A DNA stretch of 35,648 bases, taken from contig CAMCDS010000024.1 of NCBI GenBank assembly GCA_945873625.1, forward strand, positions 1 through 35,648, given 5' to 3'. Position numbers and translations under genes: made by a program. The DNA comes from an uncultured Porphyromonadaceae bacterium (GTDB taxonomy: Bacteria; Bacteroidota; Bacteroidia; Bacteroidales; Muribaculaceae). This document shows, in pieces, positions 14,054-23,013 of the stretch (within the stretch, counting starts at the first letter, position 1; the number at the start of each line of letters is the position of its first letter). Below the pieces are notes generated by a model. That model made no database searches and was not told the DNA's origin. It saw nothing but the letters and a program-made list of their open reading frames with translations.

Positions 14054-15778
14054 TTATCCCTCGACTGCCTCCACTTCCGATTCCTCGACGAGAGTCTCGG
14101 CCTTGATGTTGGGAAGCTCGAGGCCGAGGTGCTTCTGGCGGTCGACTACCTTGAGGTAGAGGCCCAGAATGAGAGCCGCTACGCCGAGGCAGGCAAGCAT
14201 CACCAGAGGCCAGGTGTAGTCGTAGCTGACAGCGGCCTGCTCAGCGGTCATGGTGCCTTCTTTGACGGCTGCGACGATGTCGGTGTTGGTAGCGTCGAGC
14301 ACCTTGCCGATCAGCAGCGGGAAGAGCCAGAGGCCGATGTTCTGAATCCAGAAGATGAGGGCGTAGGCCGAGCCGATGATTTTGGCGTCGACAAGCTTCG
14401 GCACGCTGGGCCAGAGCGAGGCGGGCACGAGCGAGAACGAGGCTCCGAGCACGAGGATGGTAACGTAGGCAACCATCACGCCGCCCATGTCGTTGCCCTT
14501 GAACATCGGGAGGATGAAGGCGAACGTGAGGTGGCAGATGATGAGCAGAAGGGCGCCGAACACGAGCATCGAGGCGGCCTTGCCCTTATGGTCGACGTAG
14601 TTGCCGAGGATGGGGGTGATGCCCACGGCGAGGAGGGGGAATACGGCGAAGATAGCCGCGGCCGACTGGCGCATATAGCCCATCACGCAGTAGACGACGA
14701 GCGAGACGATTGCAATCACGAGGGCGGGAATCTTCACCGACTTGTTTTTGGCGAAGCTGAAGCCGAAGGCGCCGAAGGCCACGATGAGCATGATTACATA
14801 CTGGATGTAGGTGGCGGCGTCGCTCTGCCAGAACTCACCCACTCCCTCGGGATTGAGGGTGAGGTTACACTGCAGCATGTTGACGGCATACTTCTGGAAG
14901 GGGAAGATGGCCGAATAGTAGAGCACGCAGAGGAGGGCAACTACCCAGAAGCCGAGCGAGCTGAGAATCTTGCCGAGGTCGGAAATCTTGAAGGGATCGT
15001 CTTTCTCCTCGACCTCGCCGGTCTGAGCGTCGAGCTTCTTGTCCATGAAGAAATAGACGATAAACATGATGAGAGCCACCATGAGGAGCACCACGCCGAA
15101 AGCCACCGAACGCGACACGCTCACCTCGCCGCCGAAGTTGGCCACAAGCGGTGAGAATATCATGCAGGTGCCCACGCCGAGGCGTGCGAGAGCCATCTCC
15201 GAGCCCATGGCCATGGCCATCTCGCGACCCTTGAACCATTTGACGATGCCTCGGCTCACCGTGATGCCTGCCATCTCCACTCCGCAGCCGAATATCATGA
15301 AACCGATGGCCGAGAGCTTGGCCGAGGCGGGCATACCCTTGTAGAAGGGCGAGATGCCGAGCTCGTCGAAGCCGGGGATGTAGTTGAGGTTATTCGTGAA
15401 CCACTGTTCGAGGGGGGTATTGATGAAAGCGTCGGTGAGCGCATACCAGTTGATGCAGGCGCCGACAAGCATCACGGCACCGGAGAGTACGGCCGTGAAG
15501 CGCACACCCATCTTGTCGAGGATGATACCCGCGAAGATAAGGAAGAAGATGAATACGTTGAGGAATGTCTCGGAGCCCTGCATCGTTCCGAAAGCGGTGG
15601 AGTCCCAGCCGCGGGTAGATTGCAGGAGGTCCTTAATGGGAGAAAGGATGTCCATGAAGATGTATGAGCAGAACATCGCGAAAGCGAGCAGCCCGAGGGC
15701 GGTCCATCTCGCCCAGGCCTTGTCTCTCAGAAGCTCCAGCTTGCCGGTCGCGCCGGCGTTGATAGCCATCGTTGCCAT
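14054..15778 (-). CDS. MFS transporter, substrate unknown
   Basis: The 574-aa membrane protein has about 12 predicted helices, longer than usual for the superfamily. There is an extra loop after helix 3 (about residues 110-150), an acidic cytoplasmic loop (DKKLDAQTGEVEEKDDPF, about 250-268) and an acidic C terminus (VEESEVEAVEG). The loop between helices 2 and 3 carries DKMGVRF, the usual MFS A-motif region. Residues 160-200 (GCGVEMAGITVSRGIVKWFKGREMAMAMG) recall the SLC17/oxalate-formate-like pattern. The substrate cannot be read from sequence. A TAATTTTG -7 box on the minus strand (15881-15888) suggests its own promoter with a leader of about 95 nt. Confidence 0.8.
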   Translation of the reverse strand: MATMAINAGATGKLELLRDKAWARWTALGLLAFAMFCSYIFMDILSPIKDLLQSTRGWDSTAFGTMQGSETFLNVFIFFLIFAGIILDKMGVRFTAVLSGAVMLVGACINWYALTDAFINTPLEQWFTNNLNYIPGFDELGISPFYKGMPASAKLSAIGFMIFGCGVEMAGITVSRGIVKWFKGREMAMAMGSEMALARLGVGTCMIFSPLVANFGGEVSVSRSVAFGVVLLMVALIMFIVYFFMDKKLDAQTGEVEEKDDPFKISDLGKILSSLGFWVVALLCVLYYSAIFPFQKYAVNMLQCNLTLNPEGVGEFWQSDAATYIQYVIMLIVAFGAFGFSFAKNKSVKIPALVIAIVSLVVYCVMGYMRQSAAAIFAVFPLLAVGITPILGNYVDHKGKAASMLVFGALLLIICHLTFAFILPMFKGNDMGGVMVAYVTILVLGASFSLVPASLWPSVPKLVDAKIIGSAYALIFWIQNIGLWLFPLLIGKVLDATNTDIVAAVKEGTMTAEQAAVSYDYTWPLVMLACLGVAALILGLYLKVVDRQKHLGLELPNIKAETLVEESEVEAVEG

Positions 15779-15880
15779 AATGAAGTATAAGGTTAGTTTA
15801 TTTATTTGTCAAATGTCTGATATTCAGTGCACGGCAACCTCTACGCCGCTTTTGCGGCCGGTATGTCACGTAAAGAAATA

Positions 15881-15888
15881 CAAAATTA
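15881..15888 (-). promoter_or_regulatory. Probable -7 box of the MFS transporter gene
   Basis: The minus strand reads TAATTTTG, a full TAnnTTTG match, in an AT-rich stretch. No TTG lies 20 nt upstream. The leader contains a CCGC-ttttg-GCGG-type hairpin near 15846-15858. Confidence 0.5.
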
Positions 15889-15943
15889 GCAAAAAATTTC
15901 TGAAAAAGATATAAAAAAATTGGGCAAACGGGGACGGAGCGGA

Positions 15944-15979
15944 TAAAAAAAGCTGTCCGCAGACGAATCTGCGGACAGC
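15944..15979 (-). terminator. Rho-independent terminator of the OmpA-family gene
   Basis: GCTGTCCGCAGA (15952-15963) and TCTGCGGACAGC (15968-15979) make a perfect 12-bp stem with a CGAA/TTCG tetraloop, followed on the minus strand by TTTTTTTATCC. It lies about 60 bp after the stop codon. Confidence 0.9.
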
Positions 15980-16037
15980 CGGGTTATCTTTCGGATCCGT
16001 CGCCGGGGGCGGAACCTTTATGGTCAGTATTACTGAT

Positions 16038-17252
16038 TTACTTAGCCTCTCTGATAGTAACGGCGCGGTCGAGCGGAGCGGACTTGATGCCGAAGTCAGT
16101 AAGGTTGTTGTTGTCGATGCGAGCGTCGAGCTGCTCTTCGGCAACACCACACTTCATGAGGAATGCCTTGACGCCGTTCACGCGCTCGTTGCGGAGACGA
16201 GTGTTGATTTCGTCGTTGCCGGTGTAGTTGTCAGCCCAGCCGGTGAGGATATACTTCTGGTTGGGGTTCTCCTTCATCACGTTAGCTACCGAACGGAGGA
16301 CATTCTTCTCGCGAGCGGAGATAGTCGACTTGTTGATGGGATAGTAAACAGTGCAGAGACCTTCGCAGTCAACCATCTGCTTGGCGGGACGCTTGAGGCA
16401 GTCGTCGAGCTGCTTCTGGAGGTCGGCGATCTTGTTGTCGGCGTTAGCCAGACGAGCTACGAGAGCGTCGCCTTCAGCATCGGTGTACTTCCAGGTGGGG
16501 CAAACAGCGGTAACGGGGCAGTTCCAGTCGGTCTTGCCGAGGTTTACAGTGAAACCGGCCGAGATAGCGAGGTCGGAGTTCATGCGGTGGAAGTCGATCA
16601 GGTTGTACTGAACGTCGATGAAGAGCTCGAAGTGCTTCGAGAGCGAGAAGCTGTTCATGATGCCGACGTTAGCAAACATGATGGTGTTGTGAGCGTTCAC
16701 CCACATGAGCTTGTTGTCGCCATGGTTATTGTAGTCCATGTAGACGCTCTGGTCGTGGTTGTAGCGACGGGCCTGAGTCCAGTAAGCGCCGGCACCTCCG
16801 TGGAGAGTGGCGTTGTAGACACGGTTGGGCTTGTAGCCGCACCACCAGTTGGTGAGGTTGATCAGCACGTCGAATTCAGGACCGATGCCCATGAATTTCT
16901 CGGGATAGAACTTTCCGTCGATCGAACCGTCGTTCATCTTCTGGTACATTGCGCCGGGATAGCAAGCGCCTTTCGACATGATCCAGTTTGCGCCGAAACG
17001 GAAACCGAAGGTCGGGGTTACCCACTTGCCCACGTAGAGAGCAGCGTTGCCGCCCCAACGGTTCTTGAGGTCAGCGTGGATGTCGTTTTTACCGAACAGG
17101 ATGTTGGTACCACCCTGAGCAGTGATGAACCAATTGTCTTTCGCACGGTTCATGAGAAGACCTTGGGAGCAATCCTCCACATAGGTTACTTCCTGAGCGG
17201 AAGCAGCACCCATGGCGAGCGATGCAAGAGCCAGTAATACAATTTTCTTCAT
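16038..17252 (-). CDS. OmpA-family outer-membrane protein
   Basis: The 404-aa protein has a signal peptide (MKKIVLLALASLAMGAASAQ) and an N-terminal beta-barrel of about 230 residues (WFITAQGGTNILFGKND, LYVGKWVTPTFGFRFGANW, HFELFIDVQYNLIDFH, ISAGFTVNLGKTDW). A short coiled linker (ADNKIADLQKQLDDCL) precedes a C-terminal OmpA domain that binds peptidoglycan (YILTGWADNYTGNDEINTRLRNERVNGVKAFL). The layout matches the major Omp40/41-type proteins of Bacteroidales, which tether the outer membrane to the wall. A -7 box, a leader hairpin and a strong terminator suggest a highly expressed single gene. The leading part of the OmpA domain has two Cys (VDCEGLC) that may form a disulfide. Confidence 0.9.
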   Translation of the reverse strand: MKKIVLLALASLAMGAASAQEVTYVEDCSQGLLMNRAKDNWFITAQGGTNILFGKNDIHADLKNRWGGNAALYVGKWVTPTFGFRFGANWIMSKGACYPGAMYQKMNDGSIDGKFYPEKFMGIGPEFDVLINLTNWWCGYKPNRVYNATLHGGAGAYWTQARRYNHDQSVYMDYNNHGDNKLMWVNAHNTIMFANVGIMNSFSLSKHFELFIDVQYNLIDFHRMNSDLAISAGFTVNLGKTDWNCPVTAVCPTWKYTDAEGDALVARLANADNKIADLQKQLDDCLKRPAKQMVDCEGLCTVYYPINKSTISAREKNVLRSVANVMKENPNQKYILTGWADNYTGNDEINTRLRNERVNGVKAFLMKCGVAEEQLDARIDNNNLTDFGIKSAPLDRAVTIREAK

Positions 17253-17304
17253 AGAACAACAATATTAAAAATTAATTATTCCAAGTTTTGGGATTGCGAA
17301 CTTC

Positions 17305-17341
17305 CGGGTAAAGCCCCCCCTTTATATGGGGTCTTTACCCG
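17305..17341 (-). other. Stem-loop in the 5' leader of the OmpA-family gene
   Basis: CGGGTAAAG (17305-17313) and CTTTACCCG (17333-17341) pair perfectly, and inner CCCC and GGGG can extend the stem. It lies between the -7 box (17353-17360) and the start codon, near the expected 5' end of the mRNA. That fits an mRNA-stabilising leader structure. A lack of U tract argues against a terminator for the upstream tkt. Confidence 0.5.
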
Positions 17342-17352
17342 TAAATTCGGTG

Positions 17353-17360
17353 CAAAGATA
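17353..17360 (-). promoter_or_regulatory. -7 box of the OmpA-family gene
   Basis: The minus strand reads TATCTTTG (then CA), a perfect consensus. CTG instead of TTG stands 20 nt upstream, inside the last codons of transketolase. The predicted leader is about 90 nt. Confidence 0.65.
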
Positions 17361-17376
17361 ATACCTTTTTTTCAAT

Positions 17377-19407
17377 TTAACAGCCTAAACCTAAAAATTG
17401 TTTAATTTTTCTTAAAACATTTTCAGCCGTGAACCCGAATTTCTCGTCGAGGACCTTGTAGGGCGCGGAGGCTCCAAAGCGCTGGAGACCAAACACTTCG
17501 CTATCGCCACGCATGAGCGGGGAAAGCACTGCCGGAAGGCCTGCCGTGAGACCGAAAATTTTTGTTCCTTTTGGTATAATTTTCTCTCTGTAGGCCTCGG
17601 GCTGCCTCATGAAGAGGCCGATCGAAGGCACAGACACCACGCGGGCACGCACCCCTTCGGCGGCCAGAGCCTCGGCGGCATGGCAGAGGAGCGACACCTC
17701 GCTGCCGTTGGCCACGAGCACCACCTGGGGATCCTCGGCGGGCACCACCGTATAGCCTCCGCGCGAAGCCTGCTTTGCCTCTTCGCGACGGTTGGCGCCG
17801 GGGAGGTCTTCGAGGTCCTGACGCGAGAAGATGAGCACCGTCGGCGAGTCCCAGTTGTTCATCGCCATGCGGTAGGCCTCCACGGTCTCGGCCGAGTCGG
17901 CGGGACGGATCACGAGCGCGGCCTGCTTGCCCGAGAAGTTGTCCATCTGTTCGAGCAGACGGATCTGAGCCTCCTGCTCGATGGGCTCGTGGGTCGGGCC
18001 GTCTTCACCTACGCGGAAGGCGTCGTGCGTATAGATGTATTTCACGGGGAGCTGCATCAGCGCCGACATGCGGATGGCGGGCTTCATATAGTCGGAGAAT
18101 ACGAAGAATGTGCCGCAGGCTCCGATGAGGCCGCCGTGGAGGGCGATGCCGTTGATGAGGCAGGCCATCGTGAGCTCGGCCACTCCGGCCTGAAGGAAGG
18201 CTCCGCTGAAGTCGCCCTTGAAGAAGGCATGGGTCTTCTTGAGGAATCCGTCGGTCTTGTCGCTGTTGGCAAGGTCGGCCGACGACACTATCATGTTGCC
18301 TACGTGTTCGGCGAGGAAGCCAAGCACCGATGCCGATGCCGCGCGCGACGCCATGTTGGGCTTGAGCTGAATCGAGTCCCAGTCGAGGTCGGGGAGCTTG
18401 CGGTCGATGAAGCGCTGCAGTTCCTGAGCCTTCTCGGGATTCTCCTTCGCCCAGCAGTCGAATGCCTCGCGGCGTGCCTTCACGATTTCCGTGAGCTCGG
18501 CGCGGCGGTCGGCATAGAGCTTCTTCACGTCGTCCCATATCTTCCAGGGATCTTCAGGGTCGCCTCCGAGATGTTTCACCGTAGCGGCGATGTCGGCGCC
18601 GGCCTTCGAGAGGGGCTGGCCGTGGGTGGCGATTGAGCCTTCGAGCGAAGTGCCGTCGGCAGCCTCTGCGCCGTGGGCCATGATTGTACGGCCGATGATG
18701 AGCGTCGGGCGGTTTTCCTCAGCCTGTGCGGTCTCGAGCGCGCCGGCGATGGCCTTCGGGTCGGAACCGTCTATTTCAATCACATTCCAGTTCCACGCGC
18801 GATATTTGGCTGCGGTGTCCTCGTCGGTAACGGCATCGACCATAGTGGAGAGCTGCACCTTGTTGGAGTCGTAGAACATGATGAGATTGTGGAGGCCGAG
18901 CGTACCGGCTATGCGGCCCGCACCCTGCGACACCTCTTCCTGAATGCCGCCGTCGGAGATGAAGGCGTAGGTCTTGTGGGCCACAGTCTCACCGAAACGG
19001 GCGGCGAGGAAGCGCTCGGCGATGGCTGCGCCTACCGCCATGGCGTGTCCCTGCCCGAGAGGACCGGAGGTGTTTTCGATGCCCCTTTCCGGATCGAGCT
19101 CCGGATGTCCGGGGGTTACGCTACCCCACTGGCGGAACTGCTGAAGCTCCTCGATGGTGAACTTGCCGGTGAGGGCGAGCACCGAATAGAGCATCGGCGA
19201 CATGTGGCCCGGGTCGAGGAAGAACCGGTCGCGGGCTATCCATGTCGGGTCGGCGGGGTCATAAACAAGGAATTTCGAGAAAAGAACATTGGCGAAATCC
19301 GCGCCGCCCATGGCTCCGCCGGGGTGGCCCGACTTCGCTTTCTCCACCATCTCGGCGATGAGAACGCGGATATTGTCGGCAGCGCGATTCATCAGTTGTA
19401 TATCCAT
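17377..19407 (-). CDS. tkt: Transketolase
   Basis: Transketolase moves two-carbon units between sugar phosphates in the pentose phosphate pathway using thiamine diphosphate. At 676 aa it is full length. Landmarks are AKSGHPGGAMGGAD (about 25-36), the TPP/Mg region ISDGGIQEEVSQG with YDSNKVQLS, the pyrimidine domain with THDAFRVGEDGPTHEPIEQ, and the C-terminal domain. Its start lies 52 bp after the stop of the FHS sugar transporter on the same strand, so the two are likely one transcript and may link sugar uptake to pentose-phosphate flux. The 3' end overlaps the -33 region of the next promoter. Confidence 0.96.
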   Translation of the reverse strand: MDIQLMNRAADNIRVLIAEMVEKAKSGHPGGAMGGADFANVLFSKFLVYDPADPTWIARDRFFLDPGHMSPMLYSVLALTGKFTIEELQQFRQWGSVTPGHPELDPERGIENTSGPLGQGHAMAVGAAIAERFLAARFGETVAHKTYAFISDGGIQEEVSQGAGRIAGTLGLHNLIMFYDSNKVQLSTMVDAVTDEDTAAKYRAWNWNVIEIDGSDPKAIAGALETAQAEENRPTLIIGRTIMAHGAEAADGTSLEGSIATHGQPLSKAGADIAATVKHLGGDPEDPWKIWDDVKKLYADRRAELTEIVKARREAFDCWAKENPEKAQELQRFIDRKLPDLDWDSIQLKPNMASRAASASVLGFLAEHVGNMIVSSADLANSDKTDGFLKKTHAFFKGDFSGAFLQAGVAELTMACLINGIALHGGLIGACGTFFVFSDYMKPAIRMSALMQLPVKYIYTHDAFRVGEDGPTHEPIEQEAQIRLLEQMDNFSGKQAALVIRPADSAETVEAYRMAMNNWDSPTVLIFSRQDLEDLPGANRREEAKQASRGGYTVVPAEDPQVVLVANGSEVSLLCHAAEALAAEGVRARVVSVPSIGLFMRQPEAYREKIIPKGTKIFGLTAGLPAVLSPLMRGDSEVFGLQRFGASAPYKVLDEKFGFTAENVLRKIKQFLGLGC

Positions 19408-19459
19408 TGGTATATTCTATGTTTAAGGTAAATTGTATTTGGTTAGAGACCGTCGTGAG

Positions 19460-20839
19460 TCAGACGGTGTCGGGGATTTTCTCCTCTTCCTCCTCATCGA
19501 CGGGAATGTCGGTATTCACATTCTTAGAGCCAATGAGGGCATAGTAGAGCAGATAGGCGAGCATGGCGATCACAAGCCAGTAGGAGGCCATGTAGCTCAC
19601 CGAATTGGCGATGGCGTTCTGCACGAGAGGCATGATGCCGCCGCCGACCACCATCATCATGAAGATGCCTGAAGCCTGGGCCGTATATTTGCCGAGTCCC
19701 TCTACAGCGAGGTTGAAGATGCCGCCCCACATGATAGAGGTGCAGAGGCCGCAGAGCACGAGGAAGAGAGCCGAGATGGGCACTCTGGCCATGCTGAAGC
19801 CCGACTCGACTGAGTAGGCGGGCATCGACACACGTATGTCGGAGGGGAGGAAAATAGCGAGCATGATGAGCACGATGGCCGTAGCTGAGACAGCGATGAG
19901 CTGCGTGCGGCTCGACACCTTGCCCGAGATGGCCGACGACGAGAGACGGCCGACGAGCATCAGAAGCCAATAGACGGCGGCTACGGCGCCGGCCACGGCA
20001 GTGGCGTTTTCGGTGATGCCTGAAGCGGCGGTGTCGGAGAGGTAGAATATCAGCACTCCGGGGATGCCGACCTCGATGCCCACATAGAAGAAGATGCCTA
20101 TGACGCCGAGCACGGTGTGGCGGAAATTCCAGGGGGAATGGGAATATTTCACCTTCTTCTCACCCTTCTTGACGAGGTTGGGCTCGGGGATGGAGACGAA
20201 GTAGATGATGATGAAGGCCACGACAAACACGCCCATGGCGATCCAGAGCAGCGGGGTAACGTCCGACATCGACGTCTGGCTCGTTACCGTGCCGATAAGC
20301 ATGCCGACGAAGAGCGGGGTGAGCGTGCCGGAGAGCGAGTTGAGCGAGCCGCCGAGCTGAATGAGCTGGTTGCCCTTGTTGCCTCCTCCGCCGAGCATGT
20401 TGAGCATCGGGTTGACCACGGTGTTGAGCATGCAGACGCAGAATCCGCATACAAAAGCGCCGAGGAGATAGATGAGGAAGTTGAGCATCACAGGGGTGCC
20501 GTCGACAGCGAACGTCGGCACATCGCCACCCGTTATGCTCGAGAGATACTGGATGAAGATGCCCACCGCTCCGATGGCCATTGCCCAGAGCGCCGTCTTC
20601 TTATAGCCTATCCTGACGAGCAGGTTTCCCGCCGGGATACCCATTATCAGATAGGCAAAGAAGTTCATGAAGTTGCCGACCATTCCGGCCCAGGAGTAGT
20701 TGCCCTGCCAGATGGTGCCGATAGGGGCCGCCAGATTGGTTACAAACGAAATCATGGCGAAGAGGAAGCACATCGCCACGATTGCCACTGTGCGTCCTTG
20801 CTTCGAGGAAGCTGATCCGCGTGTCGCTAAGTTTTCCAT
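19460..20839 (-). CDS. FHS-type sugar/proton MFS transporter (FucP/GluP-like)
   Basis: The 459-aa protein has about 12 transmembrane segments. The N-terminal half (FAMISFVTNLAAPIG, MNFFAYLIMGIPAGNLLVRIGYKK) and the GAFVCGFCVCMLNTVVNPM segment, rich in small residues and with the Asn-Pro found in FucP relatives, place it in the fucose-galactose-glucose:H+ symporter group. The C terminus is very acidic (DEEEEEKIPDTV). The exact sugar is not readable. Its position just upstream of transketolase suggests a hexose or pentose taken into central metabolism. About 210 bp without a gene separates it from yggS. That gap holds a weak CGCC-ccg-GGCG hairpin followed by TTTT near 21017-21027 (minus strand) and no recognisable promoter. 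Confidence 0.8.
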   Translation of the reverse strand: MENLATRGSASSKQGRTVAIVAMCFLFAMISFVTNLAAPIGTIWQGNYSWAGMVGNFMNFFAYLIMGIPAGNLLVRIGYKKTALWAMAIGAVGIFIQYLSSITGGDVPTFAVDGTPVMLNFLIYLLGAFVCGFCVCMLNTVVNPMLNMLGGGGNKGNQLIQLGGSLNSLSGTLTPLFVGMLIGTVTSQTSMSDVTPLLWIAMGVFVVAFIIIYFVSIPEPNLVKKGEKKVKYSHSPWNFRHTVLGVIGIFFYVGIEVGIPGVLIFYLSDTAASGITENATAVAGAVAAVYWLLMLVGRLSSSAISGKVSSRTQLIAVSATAIVLIMLAIFLPSDIRVSMPAYSVESGFSMARVPISALFLVLCGLCTSIMWGGIFNLAVEGLGKYTAQASGIFMMMVVGGGIMPLVQNAIANSVSYMASYWLVIAMLAYLLYYALIGSKNVNTDIPVDEEEEEKIPDTV

Positions 20840-21048
20840 TTTTTAATCTTTATAATTTTACCGTAAGATTTTTTCTCCCGGGCTATTGCGGACAGAGAGA
20901 TATCCGCTGTCTGGAAGCTACCTGAGCAACTTCCTGATGGTCAACACGTCCGCGCTTTCGGAAAACCGCCTCTGAGCGTCTCGGATGACACGCGGGCCAT
21001 ACAGAGAGAAAACGCCCGGGGCGCGCGGTTGGTTTTATGGCGGCGGCG

Positions 21049-21717
21049 TCAGTACTGGCGCTGCCCGAAAATGGCTGTGCCTACGCGTACGAGAGTAGAC
21101 CCCTTCTCCACGGCAAGCGGCCAGTCGCCGCTCATTCCCATCGAGAGGGTGTCGAATCCGCGCAGGTCGGGGCAGAGCTCCTTTATCTCACGGAATATGG
21201 AGGCTATCTCGCCGAAGTCGGAGGCCACGCGGGCTTCGTCGTCGGTGTTGGAGGCCATGCCCATGATGCCGTAGATATGCGTATTGGTGAGCGTCTCGAA
21301 CCGGCGGTCGCGGAAGAAGTCGAGAATCTCTTCGCGGAAGAAACCGAACTTTGTCTCCTCCATGGCCACATGCACCTGCATGAGCACGCCGGTGGTGATA
21401 CCAGCCTTGCGCGACTCCTTGTCAATGTGGAGGAGCAGCTTCTCGGTGTCGACACTCTCGATGAGGGCCACACGCCCGATCACCTGCTTCACCTTGTTGG
21501 TCTGCAGATGGCCAATGAAATGCCACCGTATGTCGGCCGGGAGCAGAGGCAGCTTTGCCAGCAGCTCCTGCACGCGGCTTTCGCCGAAGAGGCGCTGTCC
21601 GGCATCGTAGGCCTCCATGATGGCCTCGGCCGGATGAAACTTGCTTACAGCCACGAGCTCCACCCCGTCGGGGAGAAGCCCGTGGATTTTTCTTATCTCT
21701 TCACCTATATGACTCAT
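21049..21717 (-). CDS. yggS: YggS family PLP-binding protein
   Basis: The 222-aa protein belongs to the PLPBP/YggS group, which binds pyridoxal 5'-phosphate and helps balance B6 vitamers and amino-acid pools without a known catalytic reaction. The PLP lysine is Lys26 in LVAVSKFHP. Other family motifs are FGESRVQE, WHFIGHLQTNK and, near the C terminus, LSMGMSGDWPLAVEKGSTLVRVG (phosphate-binding region). The gene sits 20 bp downstream of the DUF4494 gene on the same strand, an arrangement I recall from other Bacteroidales. Confidence 0.94.
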   Translation of the reverse strand: MSHIGEEIRKIHGLLPDGVELVAVSKFHPAEAIMEAYDAGQRLFGESRVQELLAKLPLLPADIRWHFIGHLQTNKVKQVIGRVALIESVDTEKLLLHIDKESRKAGITTGVLMQVHVAMEETKFGFFREEILDFFRDRRFETLTNTHIYGIMGMASNTDDEARVASDFGEIASIFREIKELCPDLRGFDTLSMGMSGDWPLAVEKGSTLVRVGTAIFGQRQY

Positions 21718-21737
21718 ATTCAGTCTCTGTCGGTTTT

Positions 21738-22184
21738 TCAGGCCGGCTTTCCGGCTACGGCGTTGAGCGGGAAGACATCCATCAGCGGAGTCTCCGCAAT
21801 AGAAGCTATCTCATAGTCGGCGGCCGAGCCCTTCATGCCGGCAAGGAAGTTGTCGAGGGCATCGCCGAAGGTAGAGGCCTGCACCAGAATAAAGCTGGCC
21901 GACTTCTTCTCCACGCCGCTCTTCTCGTCGAGCGAGATGAAGTTCACCTTCACCATATAGTAGCGGTCGCCGTTCTCGTTGAAGAATATCTCGGCTATCT
22001 TTGTCTTCTTGACAGCCGACACCGAAAACTCGCCCGAGATGTAGGGCTTTATTGCCTCGATGATTCTCGACTCGGCTTCGGTGAATGAAAGGGCATCTAC
22101 AAGATAAGGCTCGTTGACTTTCTTCACCGCGCCGTTCTCCTGCATCTTCTCGTATCTGACTTTTGTTTCAAACCAGAGTGCCAT
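21738..22184 (-). CDS. DUF4494 domain protein
   Basis: This is a 148-aa soluble protein that matches the Bacteroidetes DUF4494 family: WFETKVRYEKM at the start, VNEPYLVDALSFTEAESRI in the middle, and the YYMVKVNFISLDEKSGVEKK block. The function is unknown. It is placed between an SDR gene (43 bp upstream) and yggS (20 bp downstream), so the three probably form one operon driven by the promoter at 23017-23048. Confidence 0.85.
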   Translation of the reverse strand: MALWFETKVRYEKMQENGAVKKVNEPYLVDALSFTEAESRIIEAIKPYISGEFSVSAVKKTKIAEIFFNENGDRYYMVKVNFISLDEKSGVEKKSASFILVQASTFGDALDNFLAGMKGSAADYEIASIAETPLMDVFPLNAVAGKPA

Positions 22185-22227
22185 GTATCAGAATTTGTTT
22201 GGTTGGTTCATGTAGGTTGAGGCGCGG

Positions 22228-22983
22228 TCATTTGCGGCAGATCACCGAGCCGGAGCCCTGATGGGTAGCGAGCACGAGCACCTCGGCAATCTGCACGTGA
22301 GCCGGTGCCAGAGCGGCGTAAGCCACCACGTCGGCGATGTCGGCGCCCGTGAGCGGCTTGATGCCTTTATACACCGACTCGGCGCGCTTCTCGTCGCCGT
22401 GGAAGCGGACGCGGCTGAAATCGGTCTCCACGAGTCCGGGCTTGATGTTGGTAACCCTGACGGCCGTGTCTACGAGGTCGAGGCGCAGACCGTCGGTGAT
22501 GGTCTTGACGGCAGCCTTGGTGGCGCAATATACATTGCCGTTGGCGTAGGCGGCGTCGCCGGCCACGGAGCCGATGTTGACCACATGGCCCGAGTTGCGC
22601 TCCACCATGCCGGGCACCACGAAGCGCGTCATGTTGAGCAGTCCCTTAATATTGGTGTCGATCATTGTGTCCCAGTCGGCGAAATCACCCTCGAACTCCG
22701 GTTCGAGGCCAAGAGCAAGACCGGCGTTGTTGACCAGAAGATATATCTCCTTCCATTCTTCGGGAAGCGTGGCCACGGCCTCACGGCATGCCTCGCGGTC
22801 GCGGACGTCGAAGACTATCGTATGCACATCGCCCCCGATGGCCCTTATCTCTTCGGCCACGGCAGCGAGCTCGTCGGCGCGCCGGGCCGTGATTATCATG
22901 CGGAATCCGGATTCGGCCAGTCTGAGGGCTGTAGCCCTGCCTATTCCGCTGGTCGCGCCGGTTACCATTGCTATTCTATTCAT
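22228..22983 (-). CDS. Short-chain dehydrogenase/reductase (YdfG-like)
   Basis: This is a 251-aa classical SDR. The NAD(P) loop is TGATSGIG (8-15), followed by TARR (32-35), where the Arg pair suggests NADP(H). NNAG is at 85-88, and the catalytic Ser139, Tyr152 and Lys156 lie in NIGSV and VYCATK. Closest in feel to the 3-hydroxy acid/serine dehydrogenases (YdfG), but the substrate is not certain. I start it at the ATG at 22983, since a longer frame from 23019 would begin inside the -7 promoter box. The promoter is shared back to back with the cyd operon. Confidence 0.9.
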   Translation of the reverse strand: MNRIAMVTGATSGIGRATALRLAESGFRMIITARRADELAAVAEEIRAIGGDVHTIVFDVRDREACREAVATLPEEWKEIYLLVNNAGLALGLEPEFEGDFADWDTMIDTNIKGLLNMTRFVVPGMVERNSGHVVNIGSVAGDAAYANGNVYCATKAAVKTITDGLRLDLVDTAVRVTNIKPGLVETDFSRVRFHGDEKRAESVYKGIKPLTGADIADVVAYAALAPAHVQIAEVLVLATHQGSGSVICRK

Positions 22984-23013
22984 TACTGTCGGATAAAAAT
23001 ATCTTAAAATTTG

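Noticed and set aside
20840..21048. Possible short coding remnant between the FHS transporter and yggS
   Set aside because: Minus-strand frames of 30-40 codons can be read, but they show no homology I recognise and stop in the middle; I treat it as leader and intergenic DNA.
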